From: an uncultured delta proteobacterium
GTDB lineage: Bacteria; Myxococcota_A; Polyangia; Polyangiales; Polyangiaceae
Assembly: GCA_903906315.1 (NCBI GenBank)
Contig: CAIVJW010000156.1
Location: 1 to 64,000, forward strand
DNA length: 64,000 nucleotides
Direction of reading: 5' to 3'
The position numbers and the translations under genes are program-made. How positions within the stretch are numbered: the stretch's first letter is position 1; the number at the start of each line of letters is the position of its first letter. Under the pieces are notes generated by a model. That model made no database searches. It was not told the DNA's origin and saw nothing but the letters and a program-made list of their open reading frames with translations. Below, piece by piece: positions 19,398-27,741 of this stretch.

Positions 19398-20860
19398 GCG
19401 TTCGCGCGAGCTCCCTCCGCTTCGGCCTCGTGATCGGCGCCGGCGTCGCCCTCGCGGGCTGTGGGGTCGAGCCGGCCACCGAGTTCGGCGTGTCGACCTT
19501 CGAGGTCGTCGTGACGAAGGTGAACGGCGCCCCGCCGCCGACGGCCGACAAGCCGCTCGGCGCGAACCACGGCGACACCAAGGACACCTGGGACTTCACG
19601 GTCTCGGCGAAGACGGCGACCGGCGAGCTCGACAAGGAGTTCAATGGATACGTCCGGCTCAGCGTCAATCCCGGCGCCGTCGAGGCCGTGCGTGGCGTGG
19701 CCGCGCGAGGGCGCAATGTCCTCCTGCGCGACGGCAAGGCGGCGGGCTCGGTCGACGTCCTGCTCGTCTACGGCCCGGTTCGCCTGTGGGCCGAGGACCT
19801 CGGCTACCTGCCGGTCGGTCTCACCAGCACGAAGAAGCCCTCGTGCTCCAATGGCGCGGACGACAACGGCGATCGGCTGATCGACTTTCCGGCGGACCCT
19901 GGCTGCTACGCCGCCGATGACGACAACGAGGACGGCGGATCGTACGCCGCCGGCGTCTCCGCGCCGATCCACTACGCGCTGCCGCGCATCAGCGACGTCC
20001 GCGGCCCTTCGGGGACGCCGTACCCGTACGACGCCATCGAGGTGAAGGCCGACCCGCCGCAGGAGCTCGTCGTCACGCGCGTCGCGAGCGACGGCTTCTA
20101 CGTCACCGACGTGGCCGCAGCGGAGGCGAGCCACGGCTTCAACTCCATCTTCGCGTTCAACTTCTCGATGCCGGCCGGCATGCGCGTCTGCGATCGGGTC
20201 ACGTACCTCGCCGGCACCGCGAACGTGTTCTTCGGCTTCACCGAGCTGTCGTTCCCGTCGTTCCAGCTCTCGTTCCCGCACGTCGGCGACAAGTGCCTCG
20301 TCCCGGAGCCGGTGCTGCTCGACAAGAAGGTCCTCGGCGACCCGCGCGCCATGAAGGCCATCGAGAGCTCGCTCGCGCGCGTCGAGGGCTACCGGATTGG
20401 CAAGTTTCTCGGCCCCGACGTCGCGAAGGGCAACAAGCCCGGCGTCGGCCGCTCGAACTGCGACTTCAACGGCAACGGGCAGATCGACTACGAGACCGAC
20501 CTCGAGGGATCCTGCTCCGACGTCTGCACGAAGGACCCGGACTGCAGCGAGTGGACGGCTTACCTGGCCCGCAACACCTTCAAGATGGCGCTGGGCGAAG
20601 GCCCGAACGCCGCGATGATCCTGGCCAACGCCACCTCGGTCTCGGGCTTCGACCCCGTGGGGCACGTGGGCGAGGCGATCCCCTCGATGACTGGCACGCT
20701 CCGCTTCTTCAGCGGCGGCAAGCTCAACTGGACGCTCGAGGCGCGCTGCTCGGACGACATGGTCTGCAAAGGCGCCGGATGTCAGGCGAAGGCGCTCTCC
20801 TCCCAGCAGGCGTGTGTCCGACTCCGTAGCATCGAAGACAACGATCAAGGAACGAACTGA
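19394..20860 (+). CDS. lipoprotein, middle gene of the 5'-nucleotidase operon
   Basis: A 488-aa lipoprotein (lipobox ALAGC near residue 23). It contains a Ca-binding-like acidic stretch SNGADDNGDRLIDFPADPGC and a later CDFNGNGQIDYETDLEG, patterns seen in myxobacterial secreted proteins where D-N-G-D loops bind calcium. The rest is predicted beta-rich with no enzyme motif. It overlaps the 5'-nucleotidase gene (ATGA) and ends 5 bp before the outer-membrane barrel gene, so all three are likely one operon and a surface complex. Function unknown. Confidence 0.8.
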   Translation: MSVRASSLRFGLVIGAGVALAGCGVEPATEFGVSTFEVVVTKVNGAPPPTADKPLGANHGDTKDTWDFTVSAKTATGELDKEFNGYVRLSVNPGAVEAVRGVAARGRNVLLRDGKAAGSVDVLLVYGPVRLWAEDLGYLPVGLTSTKKPSCSNGADDNGDRLIDFPADPGCYAADDDNEDGGSYAAGVSAPIHYALPRISDVRGPSGTPYPYDAIEVKADPPQELVVTRVASDGFYVTDVAAAEASHGFNSIFAFNFSMPAGMRVCDRVTYLAGTANVFFGFTELSFPSFQLSFPHVGDKCLVPEPVLLDKKVLGDPRAMKAIESSLARVEGYRIGKFLGPDVAKGNKPGVGRSNCDFNGNGQIDYETDLEGSCSDVCTKDPDCSEWTAYLARNTFKMALGEGPNAAMILANATSVSGFDPVGHVGEAIPSMTGTLRFFSGGKLNWTLEARCSDDMVCKGAGCQAKALSSQQACVRLRSIEDNDQGTN

Positions 20861-20865
20861 CTTCC

Positions 20866-22674
20866 ATGCGATCCCGAGCACTCGTCGCTTCGCTGGCCTC
20901 CACGGTCCTCCTCGTCACGCTGTCGCCGCTCGCCGCGGCCGAGGAGCCGCCGGTCGACAAGGCGCGCGCGCCCGAGGGGGCCGGCGCGCCCTTCGCGCCG
21001 CCGTCCACTGCCGAGGCTCCCAAGTCGGAGGCCCCGGCGCAGGCGGTCGAGTTCGCCCCGCCCGCCGCTGCCTCGGCGCCGCCCGGCGCCGCCGCCGCGC
21101 CCGCCGCGCCAGAGGGCACGCCGGGGGTCGGGACGCTGACGGGCGGCGAGTCGCCGACGCGCATCGGCGACTTCATGGATACCCGCCTGACGTGGACGTT
21201 CGGCGATGACGACGTCCTCCACCAGACCGGGCAAGCCTTCCCGCTGTCGCCCAATGCCAGCATCGGCGATCGCAAGCAGTACCGGCTGTTCTTCGACAAC
21301 CTGAACTCGCGCTTCGGTGGCCGCGAGAACCTGACGCACCTGGCGCTCTACAAGAAGATGCCGGGGTTCATCAAGAACCTCGACACCGAGGCGTCGCTCG
21401 TCCTGCGCTTCGACATCGGCTCTCTCGCGTCGAACAGCGGCAACCTGAACCAGGCCATCTATGACGCGGGCTCGTACATTCGGGCCTTCTATCACACGGA
21501 CGGCAAGGCGAATGGCAAGGAGGGCTTGGGCCTCACGTTCTGGCCGCTCGACACGGACCGCTTCCGGCTCGGCTATCTCTACGACATCTCGTGGGGCGGG
21601 ACGAACGCCTACATCAACCAGTCGATCTTCCCGCGCCTGCAGGGCAGCGCGCCCGGCGCCAAGATCGGCTACGACCACGAGTACTTCAGCGTCTACGCCG
21701 GCGTGAAGACGGCGCAGATCGTCCAGGTCGAGCAGACGCTGACGCCCGGGACGAGCGAGGTCGAGCAGATCCGTGTCGGCCAGACGAACTACGGCGTCCT
21801 CGGCGGCGCGAGCGCCGACCCGTTCGACATGCTGCGTATCGACGTCGGCGGCGGGTACTTCCAGCAGGGCAAGTTCGACCTGCCCGATGTGGCCGGCAAG
21901 CCGGTCTACACGTACGGCGTCTCGGCCCGGGTCGTCGCGCACCACAAGGACCAGCCGGTCGCTCAGTCGATCGACTTCCTGCTCTACCGGAACGACCCGA
22001 ACAAGGCGCAGATCATCTTCAGGCCCGAGACGTACACGGCCGGCAAGACGACCTGGTCGGTCAGCGCCGAGTTCTCGAACCTGTTCCAGAACCTGAAGGA
22101 CTTCGACGCCGCCGGGCAGACGGCCACGCAGCAGGCGCGCGCCGCCGCGCTCCAGGCCAACGTGAAGAGCGGGTTCCTGCGGGCCAGCGTGACGGGCATC
22201 TATCGCGACCTGCCGTTCGTGCTCCGCAATCAGCCGAGCTACATCCCGTTCGAGACGCTGCCGAAGGACGCGAAGACCACCGACGAAATGTTCTTCGCCG
22301 CGGCGCTCGATTACTACTTCGACAGCATCCACCTGACGCCGGGCCTGGGCGCAGGTCTGCAGATCCCCTCGACGTTCCAGTCGGAGTCGACGGACTCGTC
22401 GAGCGCGCCGATCAACCGCACCGTCGTCGTGCGCGAGCAGGGCAACATCGCCATCTTGCCGGTCAACGCGAAGGCGCAGCCGATCATCCAGGCGCGCTTC
22501 AGCCTGCGCTGGGACATCTCTCGCATCCTGTCCGCGATGGTGTGGGCGCAGTTCATCCACGACAACAACGGCACGTTCGTCCAGCGCGATCCGAGCGAGG
22601 GGACCGTGGCACTCCGCACGTTCATCAGCCCGGACTTCTTCGGTCTCGGAACGAGCGTGCAGGCGCGGTTCTAG
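20866..22674 (+). CDS. outer-membrane beta-barrel protein
   Basis: A 602-aa protein with a Sec signal peptide (cleavage likely after PLAAA near residue 25), a Pro/Ala-rich linker to about residue 95, and a long run of alternating amphipathic strands with many Tyr/Phe residues (FRLGYLYDISWGG, YFSVYAGVKTAQIV, FRPETYTAGKTTWSVSAEFS). It ends in VQARF: a terminal Phe, as expected for BAM-assembled barrels. It may act as a channel or anchor for products of the two lipoprotein genes just upstream. No specific family is recognised. Confidence 0.8.
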   Translation: MRSRALVASLASTVLLVTLSPLAAAEEPPVDKARAPEGAGAPFAPPSTAEAPKSEAPAQAVEFAPPAAASAPPGAAAAPAAPEGTPGVGTLTGGESPTRIGDFMDTRLTWTFGDDDVLHQTGQAFPLSPNASIGDRKQYRLFFDNLNSRFGGRENLTHLALYKKMPGFIKNLDTEASLVLRFDIGSLASNSGNLNQAIYDAGSYIRAFYHTDGKANGKEGLGLTFWPLDTDRFRLGYLYDISWGGTNAYINQSIFPRLQGSAPGAKIGYDHEYFSVYAGVKTAQIVQVEQTLTPGTSEVEQIRVGQTNYGVLGGASADPFDMLRIDVGGGYFQQGKFDLPDVAGKPVYTYGVSARVVAHHKDQPVAQSIDFLLYRNDPNKAQIIFRPETYTAGKTTWSVSAEFSNLFQNLKDFDAAGQTATQQARAAALQANVKSGFLRASVTGIYRDLPFVLRNQPSYIPFETLPKDAKTTDEMFFAAALDYYFDSIHLTPGLGAGLQIPSTFQSESTDSSSAPINRTVVVREQGNIAILPVNAKAQPIIQARFSLRWDISRILSAMVWAQFIHDNNGTFVQRDPSEGTVALRTFISPDFFGLGTSVQARF

Positions 22675-22760
22675 CTGCCGCCCTCGGCGGCCTTCGGATC
22701 CCGAGGGGATTTGGCCCCGGATTCGGAGCGCTCGCCGAGCGACGGTGTCGGGAGGGGCCC

Positions 22761-23033
22761 ATGACGACGACCGTGCGGGTCCCGACGGCGCTGCGCTCGC
22801 TGACCGGCGGCGCGGACGAGGTGCTGTGCGCCGGCGAGACGGTGCGGGAGGTCCTCGGCGAGCTCGAGCGGCGCTTCCCGGGGATGCGGGCGCGCCTCGT
22901 CGACGACAAAGGGGTCCGGCGCTTCGTGAACCTGTATGTCGGCGACGAGGACATCCGCTTCTTGGGTGGCCTCGACACGCGCCTCGACGGCGCGGCGGTG
23001 ATCTCCATCGTGCCCGCCGTGGCAGGCGGGTGA
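22761..23033 (+). CDS. MoaD/ThiS-family ubiquitin-like sulfur carrier
   Basis: A 90-aa beta-grasp protein ending in the diagnostic Gly-Gly (VAGG). The body has the MoaD/CysO pattern: TTTVRVPTALRSLTGG, VREVLGELERRFPGMRARLVDD, RRFVNLYVGDEDIRFL, LDGAAVISIVPAVAGG. The C-terminal Gly would be adenylated and thiocarboxylated by a MoeB/ThiF-type enzyme. None is encoded next to it, so the pathway (molybdopterin, cysteine, other) cannot be told. GGAGGGG lies directly before the ATG. Confidence 0.85.
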   Translation: MTTTVRVPTALRSLTGGADEVLCAGETVREVLGELERRFPGMRARLVDDKGVRRFVNLYVGDEDIRFLGGLDTRLDGAAVISIVPAVAGG

Positions 23034-23073
23034 GCGGCGCGCCGGCGTCCGGCGACGGTCGGCGAAACGCTCC

Positions 23074-23108
23074 GTAGGGCACCGAGATCCCGCGACCTCG
23101 GTGCCTAC
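23074..23108. terminator. hairpin between convergent genes
   Basis: GTAGGGCACCGAG (23074-23086) pairs with CTCGGTGCCTAC (23097-23108), 12 bp with one bulged G and a 10-nt loop. It lies in the 91-bp gap between convergent genes and can stop both. Confidence 0.6.
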
Positions 23109-23124
23109 GTGGGCGGCGCGCGGG

Positions 23125-24096
23125 CTACTTCTTGCGGAAGCCGAACGTCGCGATGACCGGGAGGCCGCTGCCCGCGGCGGTCTCGACGCTCTTGCCGTCG
23201 GCGCTCACGGCGCCCTCGCCGACCTTCACCCAGCCGGCGTACGGAGCCCACTCTTCGGTCGCGCCGTCGGCGCCGTGCACGAAGAGCTCGACCGCCGCGC
23301 CGGCGTCCCAGCCCGCGTCGTTCGGCACCGAGAGCTTGGCGGCCGGGCAGAGCACCGTGCTGATCGGGCCTGCGGCGTAGACGATGCCGAGCGAGAGGCT
23401 TGGGTCGACGCCCGGCGGATCCTTGCCGGCCGGGACGCGGACGGCGCGGAGCTGCTGCTTCTCGGGGGTGTCGTAGACCAGCTCGTCGAACGTGACGGAG
23501 CTCGCCGCGTCGAGCGTGATCGTCGCGCCGCCGGAGGTGGCCACCGCGCCGGGGGCGAGGACGGGCCCATCGGCCGGCAAGCGGGGAGCGACGGCGCCGT
23601 CGAAGGTGAAGTCGAGCGTGCCCGGCTCGAGGGGCTGGGCAAACTTGCCCCACTGCCAGCCGTCGCCGAACTTGAACGCGGCCTGCTTCATGGGCAGGCC
23701 GGTCGCGTCGAGGATCGCGCTGCCGGAGGCGTCGGTCGCCTTCGGGTTCGTGCAGAGGTCGATGCCGCAGACGTAGACCTCGACGTCCGCCGCGGGCTTG
23801 CCGTCGAGGCCGACGAGCCTCACCGTCACCTTGCCGACGTCCTGCTTTGCGGGGCTGCTCGAGTGCCCGGGCCCGGCGCACGTCGGGCCTGCGCCGCCGG
23901 TGCCGGCGCCGCCCGAGCCCGCCTGGCCACCGGATCCGGTCGACTGACCGCCGCCTCCGCCGGTCGCGCCGCCCGCGCCGGTCGTGCCGCTCGACGAGCT
24001 CGTCGAGGCGGGCGTGGTGGACGAGGAGCAGGCCGCCGCGCCGAGCGTCAGCGCGCAGGCGACCAAGACCGAGAGGGTGTGGGTGCGAGGGTCCAA
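23125..24096 (-). CDS. lipoprotein with Gly/Ser-rich linker
   Basis: A 323-aa lipoprotein (lipobox GAAAC near residue 23). Residues about 24-80 are a Ser/Thr then Gly-rich linker of GGAGTGG type, then CAGPG and a beta-rich domain beginning VTVRLVGLDGKPAADVEVYVCG, which resembles a carboxypeptidase-regulatory/transthyretin-like module. The remainder includes GAVELFVHGADG-type strands and ends in FGFRKK. No catalytic residues seen. Likely surface or periplasmic; function unknown. Confidence 0.75.
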   Translation of the reverse strand: MDPRTHTLSVLVACALTLGAAACSSSTTPASTSSSSGTTGAGGATGGGGGQSTGSGGQAGSGGAGTGGAGPTCAGPGHSSSPAKQDVGKVTVRLVGLDGKPAADVEVYVCGIDLCTNPKATDASGSAILDATGLPMKQAAFKFGDGWQWGKFAQPLEPGTLDFTFDGAVAPRLPADGPVLAPGAVATSGGATITLDAASSVTFDELVYDTPEKQQLRAVRVPAGKDPPGVDPSLSLGIVYAAGPISTVLCPAAKLSVPNDAGWDAGAAVELFVHGADGATEEWAPYAGWVKVGEGAVSADGKSVETAAGSGLPVIATFGFRKK

Positions 24097-24110
24097 GGTC
24101 GCCCCATGAT

Positions 24111-24128
24111 GCCCGCCGTGCGGCGGGC
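24111..24128. terminator. GC hairpin between two minus-strand genes
   Basis: GCCCGCC, loop GTGC, GGCGGGC: a perfect 7-bp stem in the 144-bp gap downstream of the thioredoxin-like gene. It may end that transcript; it could also be leader structure of the next gene. Confidence 0.3.
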
Positions 24129-24240
24129 GCGCAACCCGGTGCGAGGGAGGCGAGTCACGGAAGGTGGAGCCGGCTCCGCGGGCGTCGCGGCCCCGGGGAG
24201 GCCACCGCGCCGGGGGGCGCAGCGGAGGATTCCCGAGGTC

Positions 24241-25017
24241 TCAGGGCTTGGCGTTCTTGGCTGCCAGCGCGAGGAGCTCCGGCATCGGGCCGCCGTAGCC
24301 CTGGAGGACCTTCGTGATCGTCATCGTGCGCGGGTCCACGATCGCCTGGAGCGGCAGGCCGACGCTGCCCATCGGCAGGAACGTGCCATTCGGATCCGAG
24401 ACGACGGCCACGGTATCGCCGATCTTGAACTTCGTCCGCCACTTGTCGGCGAGCTTGACCGTGGCCTTCACCCGGCTCGCGTCCTCGATCATGAGGGTGA
24501 TCACGCGAATGCCCTTCTCCTTCCAGGCCGGCATCTCCTTTTGCAGGTCGCCCGCCTCCTGGATGCAGGCCCCGCACCACTCGGCGGAGGTGTCGAGGAG
24601 AATGGCGTTGATGCCCTTCGACCCGTCGCAATCGTAGTAGTCGCTGATGGCGACCGTGCTCGGCTCGGTCGCGCCTTCCGCGTAGCCCTGCCACTTCAGC
24701 GCGCCGCTCACGGTCTTGCCTTCGGCCTTGCCGTAGGGTGAAGCGGGGTACGGGCAAGCGTTCGAGGCCGCGCCTCCGCCTCCGCCGCCGGGGCCCGCTC
24801 CTCCGCCGCCGGTCGCGCCGGTGCCGGTGGTGTCGCCTGTGCCGGCGGTCTCGCCCGTGGTGTCGCTGGCTCGCAGGTCCTGCTCGCCGAGGGAGAGGCC
24901 GTCGGCGCCGGTCATCGCGTTGCACGCGCCCGAGGCCGCGAGCAGCAGCGCGCCGACCGTGACCCATGCGTGCCCCTGAGCCACTCGCGCGTCCGATCCC
25001 CGAGCCTTGGTCGTCAT
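24241..25017 (-). CDS. thioredoxin-fold lipoprotein (TlpA/AhpC-like)
   Basis: A 258-aa envelope thiol protein. A lipobox near residue 32 (ASGAC) is followed by a Thr/Gly-rich linker and a CPYP segment. The thioredoxin active site CGAC lies in DTSAEWCGACIQ, and a cis-Pro region GSVGLPLQAIVDP follows, then TKVLQGYGG. This layout is that of peroxiredoxin/TlpA-type redoxins anchored to a membrane. A role in extracytoplasmic disulfide reduction or oxidant defence is inferred. The ATG at 25017 gives the full lipoprotein signal; upstream open sequence is not needed. Confidence 0.82.
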   Translation of the reverse strand: MTTKARGSDARVAQGHAWVTVGALLLAASGACNAMTGADGLSLGEQDLRASDTTGETAGTGDTTGTGATGGGGAGPGGGGGGAASNACPYPASPYGKAEGKTVSGALKWQGYAEGATEPSTVAISDYYDCDGSKGINAILLDTSAEWCGACIQEAGDLQKEMPAWKEKGIRVITLMIEDASRVKATVKLADKWRTKFKIGDTVAVVSDPNGTFLPMGSVGLPLQAIVDPRTMTITKVLQGYGGPMPELLALAAKNAKP

Positions 25018-25160
25018 CCGGGAGCCTCCTGGCGCGCGAGCTGCGCGCTCTAAGCCACGATCCCCCGAGCCTACCACCACTTCCGCTCGCTCGGTCGCAA
25101 TCGGATCGCCGCTGCCGGAGCCAGGCCGCCTCGCCGCCCGCGGGCCCATTTGGGTGAGCC

Positions 25161-26342
25161 GTGGCGCTCGTGGGTCGGCACCTCGCCCCCGTGGGAATGT
25201 TGAGGCGATCCGGCGGCGCGGTCGATTTCCAGGCAGCGAGCGGCGAAGCCGAGGCCATGCGACGGCTCGCCGACGCGGGGCTGTCGCTCGAGCGGCTCGA
25301 GTCGTTCGCCTCGGTGGCGGAGGCCCTGCCGGGCATCGCGCTCGGGGTGGTGCGTGCCGACGGTGCGCTCCTCGTCCGGGTCGAGGGCAGCACGGTGGCG
25401 CGACTCGCGAGCCGCGGCGTGAGGCTCGAGGTCGGCGCGCCGGCCTGGCTCGAAGGCGTCCTCGGGGCCGCGTGGAGCGGGCAGGCGAGGATCCTGTCGA
25501 CGGGGGCGCCCCGCGCGTCGGCGCCACTCCGCGGCGCCGCGGGGTCGGGCGATGGCGCGCACTCCGCCGCGCGGATCGGACGCGACGTGCCGGGGCGCGC
25601 CCTGATCGTGCCCATCACGGGCGCCGCGGAGGCGTGGGTGCTCGTGGTCGGTCGCGTCGGGCCCGGCGAGGTGTTCTTGCCCGCGGACCTCGCGCCGCTG
25701 ACCGTCGCGCGCGCGCTGGCCGAGTCCTGCCTCACGCGCATCCGCGCCTCGTCGGCGGTCGGCGAGCTCGTCGCGCGCGAGTCGGCCATGCTCGAGGCGA
25801 GCTCGGAGGCGCTGCTGGCGGTCGACGCGACCGGCGTCGTACGTGCCATGAGCCCGGTCGCCGCGGATCGCCTCGGCGTCGGGCGCGATCGCGTCCTCGG
25901 GCGGCGCCTCGCGGAGGTCGCCGCGCTCTCCTCGCTCGCGCCCGTTGCGGCCGCACCGGCCGGGGCCGGGGCCCCTGCGGGCGTGGTGGTCGTTCTGCAG
26001 GGCACGCCGATGCTCGTGCGCGTCGTGGCGCACGAAGGTGGGCTCGTCCTCGCGCTGACGGCGCCGCACGCCGCGGCGCTGGATGCCCTCGGAGCGCCGT
26101 CCGCGAGCCGCGCGGTCGAGGAGGGGCCCGGCGACCCACGCGTGCCGACGTGGGGCGAGATGGAGCGCGTGACGATCCGGCAGGCTCTGCGGCAGCACGG
26201 GGGCAGCGTGGCGCGCGCCGCCAAGGCGCTCGGCGTCGCCAAGGGCACGGTCTACAACAAGATGCGTCGGTACGGCATCGACCTCCCGACCGGCGCGCCG
26301 TTGCGAGGCAGCGTGGACGACCCGGCCGCGTCGGACGGCTGA
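25161..26342 (+). CDS. GAF/PAS regulator with Fis-type HTH, lacking the sigma-54 AAA+ domain
   Basis: A 393-aa cytoplasmic regulator (GTG 25161; an in-frame ATG at 25197 is possible). Residues about 25-205 look like a GAF-type sensor (SVAEALPGIALGVVRADGALLV to ALIVPITGAAEAWVLVVGRVG). Residues about 210-310 look like a PAS module (SEALLAVDATGVVRAMSPVAADRL). Residues about 345-380 are a clear Fis-family HTH (TIRQALRQHGGSVARAAKALGVAKGTVYNKMRRYGI) as at the end of NtrC/AcoR proteins. The AAA+ domain with its GAFTGA loop that such proteins use to activate sigma-54 is missing. It probably represses or activates ordinary promoters. Confidence 0.8.
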   Translation: MALVGRHLAPVGMLRRSGGAVDFQAASGEAEAMRRLADAGLSLERLESFASVAEALPGIALGVVRADGALLVRVEGSTVARLASRGVRLEVGAPAWLEGVLGAAWSGQARILSTGAPRASAPLRGAAGSGDGAHSAARIGRDVPGRALIVPITGAAEAWVLVVGRVGPGEVFLPADLAPLTVARALAESCLTRIRASSAVGELVARESAMLEASSEALLAVDATGVVRAMSPVAADRLGVGRDRVLGRRLAEVAALSSLAPVAAAPAGAGAPAGVVVVLQGTPMLVRVVAHEGGLVLALTAPHAAALDALGAPSASRAVEEGPGDPRVPTWGEMERVTIRQALRQHGGSVARAAKALGVAKGTVYNKMRRYGIDLPTGAPLRGSVDDPAASDG

Positions 26343-26389
26343 GGCGGGCGCCGTCGTCCGAACGAGGGGCGAGCCTCGGGCGCGTCCGC

Positions 26390-26395
26390 TATGCT
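26390..26395 (+). promoter_or_regulatory. candidate -10 element (TATGCT)
   Basis: TATGCT ends 8 nt before the ATG at 26404 and no ribosome-binding site fits between, consistent with a leaderless or near-leaderless transcript. Confidence 0.35.
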
Positions 26396-26403
26396 CGGGG
26401 CCA

Positions 26404-27741
26404 ATGAGGCGCGTCTCGGCTGTCGGCGATCGTGCTCGCCGCGGGGGGCGGGTCGCGGTCGCTTCGCTGGCGCTCGGGGCGGCGCTGCTCGGCGTTGCGC
26501 CGTCGGCGCGCGCCGGGGTGGCCGAGGACGCCGAGCGCGTCGAGCGGGCGCTCTCGCTGCGCGGGGTCGAGGTCTCGCGGATCGCGCCGCTGTTCCTGGA
26601 CCACGGCCGGATTCGGGTGATCGCGCCGCCCCTCGGCGGCGGTGCGGCGGGCTGCGCGACCGTGATCTTCCTCGGTGGGCGATCGGTCGAGTACGTCGTC
26701 GACGCGCTCGGCGGCGAGGATCGGCCCGGCGCGTCGCCGGTCGCGGTGGATCCGATCAAGAACGTCGACGCGCGCACGCGCAGTGTCTCGGGCGTGGCGG
26801 CCCTCGTGCGGTGCGGTGCGGCTCGGGCCGACCTCGCGCGCATCCTCGTCGAGATGAGCTCGCCGCGCGGGGCGGTCGAGGTGTTCGTCGTGCGCTCGGC
26901 CGAGCCGCTCGGCCCGCTCGGCGACGTGCTGCCCGAGCGCGCGCCCGGGCCCACCGCGCCGCGCGGCGAGCCGGGGCCGCTGCCCGAGCCCGGGCCGCTC
27001 GAAGCGCGCATCGCCGCGGTCGAGCGGCGCGCGCAGGTCGAGGGCGCCGCGCGCCTCGCGCACGTCACGATGCGCGCGTCGGCTCGAGGAGCGGGGGAGT
27101 TCGAGCTTCGGCTCGCCGAGGGTTGCCACCGGATCGTGCTCCTCGCGGAGGTGCCCGCCGACCGCCCTCGGCCGCCCACGGATGTCGACGCGGAGGCGAA
27201 GCTCGCGCCGGGCGGACGCCTGCTCGCGCGCGATCGGGGCGAGGGGCCGGACGCGCGGCTCGAGCTGTGCCTCGGCGAGGCTTCGGTGGTCGAGGTGCCG
27301 TTCGTCGGTGCCGCGGGGGCGGTCGTCGTCGCGATGGTCGACGCCCTCTGGCCGCTGCCGTCCGCGCTCCCGTCGCAGTGGGGGCCGCGCGCGCGAGCGA
27401 GCCTTGGCGGGGCGCTCCGCAGGCGTCGCGCGCCCGCGCCGACGAGCCCGCCGGTCGTCGAGGCGCTCGGCGCGCAGGGGATCACGGCGGTGCCGGTGCC
27501 GACCGAGCCGGGGCGCTGCTACCTCGCCGCGCTCGGGCTGGTGCGCGGCGAGGCGCGCGGCCTGCGGCTCGGGGCGCGGCTCGGCGAGCGCACGGCGCGT
27601 GACGAGGTGTCGGATCGAGGGGACGGGGTCGCGCTGACGTTCTGCGCGGAGACCGAGGAGGTCGTCGTGCTCGACGTCGAGGCGAGGGGCGCCACGCCCT
27701 GGTGGACGCTCATCGTGTGGCCGATCGGAGCGACCCGGTGA
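26404..27741 (+). CDS. secreted protein with Cys-paired beta-sandwich-like repeats
   Basis: A 445-aa exported protein: an Arg-rich start, a hydrophobic core and a likely AxA cleavage near residue 37 (PSARAG). It appears to hold three loosely similar units, each opening with a G-x-C strand (GGGAAGCATVIFLGG, LAEGCHRIVLLAEV, TEPGRCYLAALGLV) and closing with a second Cys about 50-80 residues later (VRCG, LELCLGE, TFCAET). The same unit is found in the next gene. The layout recalls PPC-type beta-sandwiches. Stop overlaps the next GTG (GTGA), so the two are coupled. Function unknown. Confidence 0.7.
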   Translation: MRRVSAVGDRARRGGRVAVASLALGAALLGVAPSARAGVAEDAERVERALSLRGVEVSRIAPLFLDHGRIRVIAPPLGGGAAGCATVIFLGGRSVEYVVDALGGEDRPGASPVAVDPIKNVDARTRSVSGVAALVRCGAARADLARILVEMSSPRGAVEVFVVRSAEPLGPLGDVLPERAPGPTAPRGEPGPLPEPGPLEARIAAVERRAQVEGAARLAHVTMRASARGAGEFELRLAEGCHRIVLLAEVPADRPRPPTDVDAEAKLAPGGRLLARDRGEGPDARLELCLGEASVVEVPFVGAAGAVVVAMVDALWPLPSALPSQWGPRARASLGGALRRRRAPAPTSPPVVEALGAQGITAVPVPTEPGRCYLAALGLVRGEARGLRLGARLGERTARDEVSDRGDGVALTFCAETEEVVVLDVEARGATPWWTLIVWPIGATR

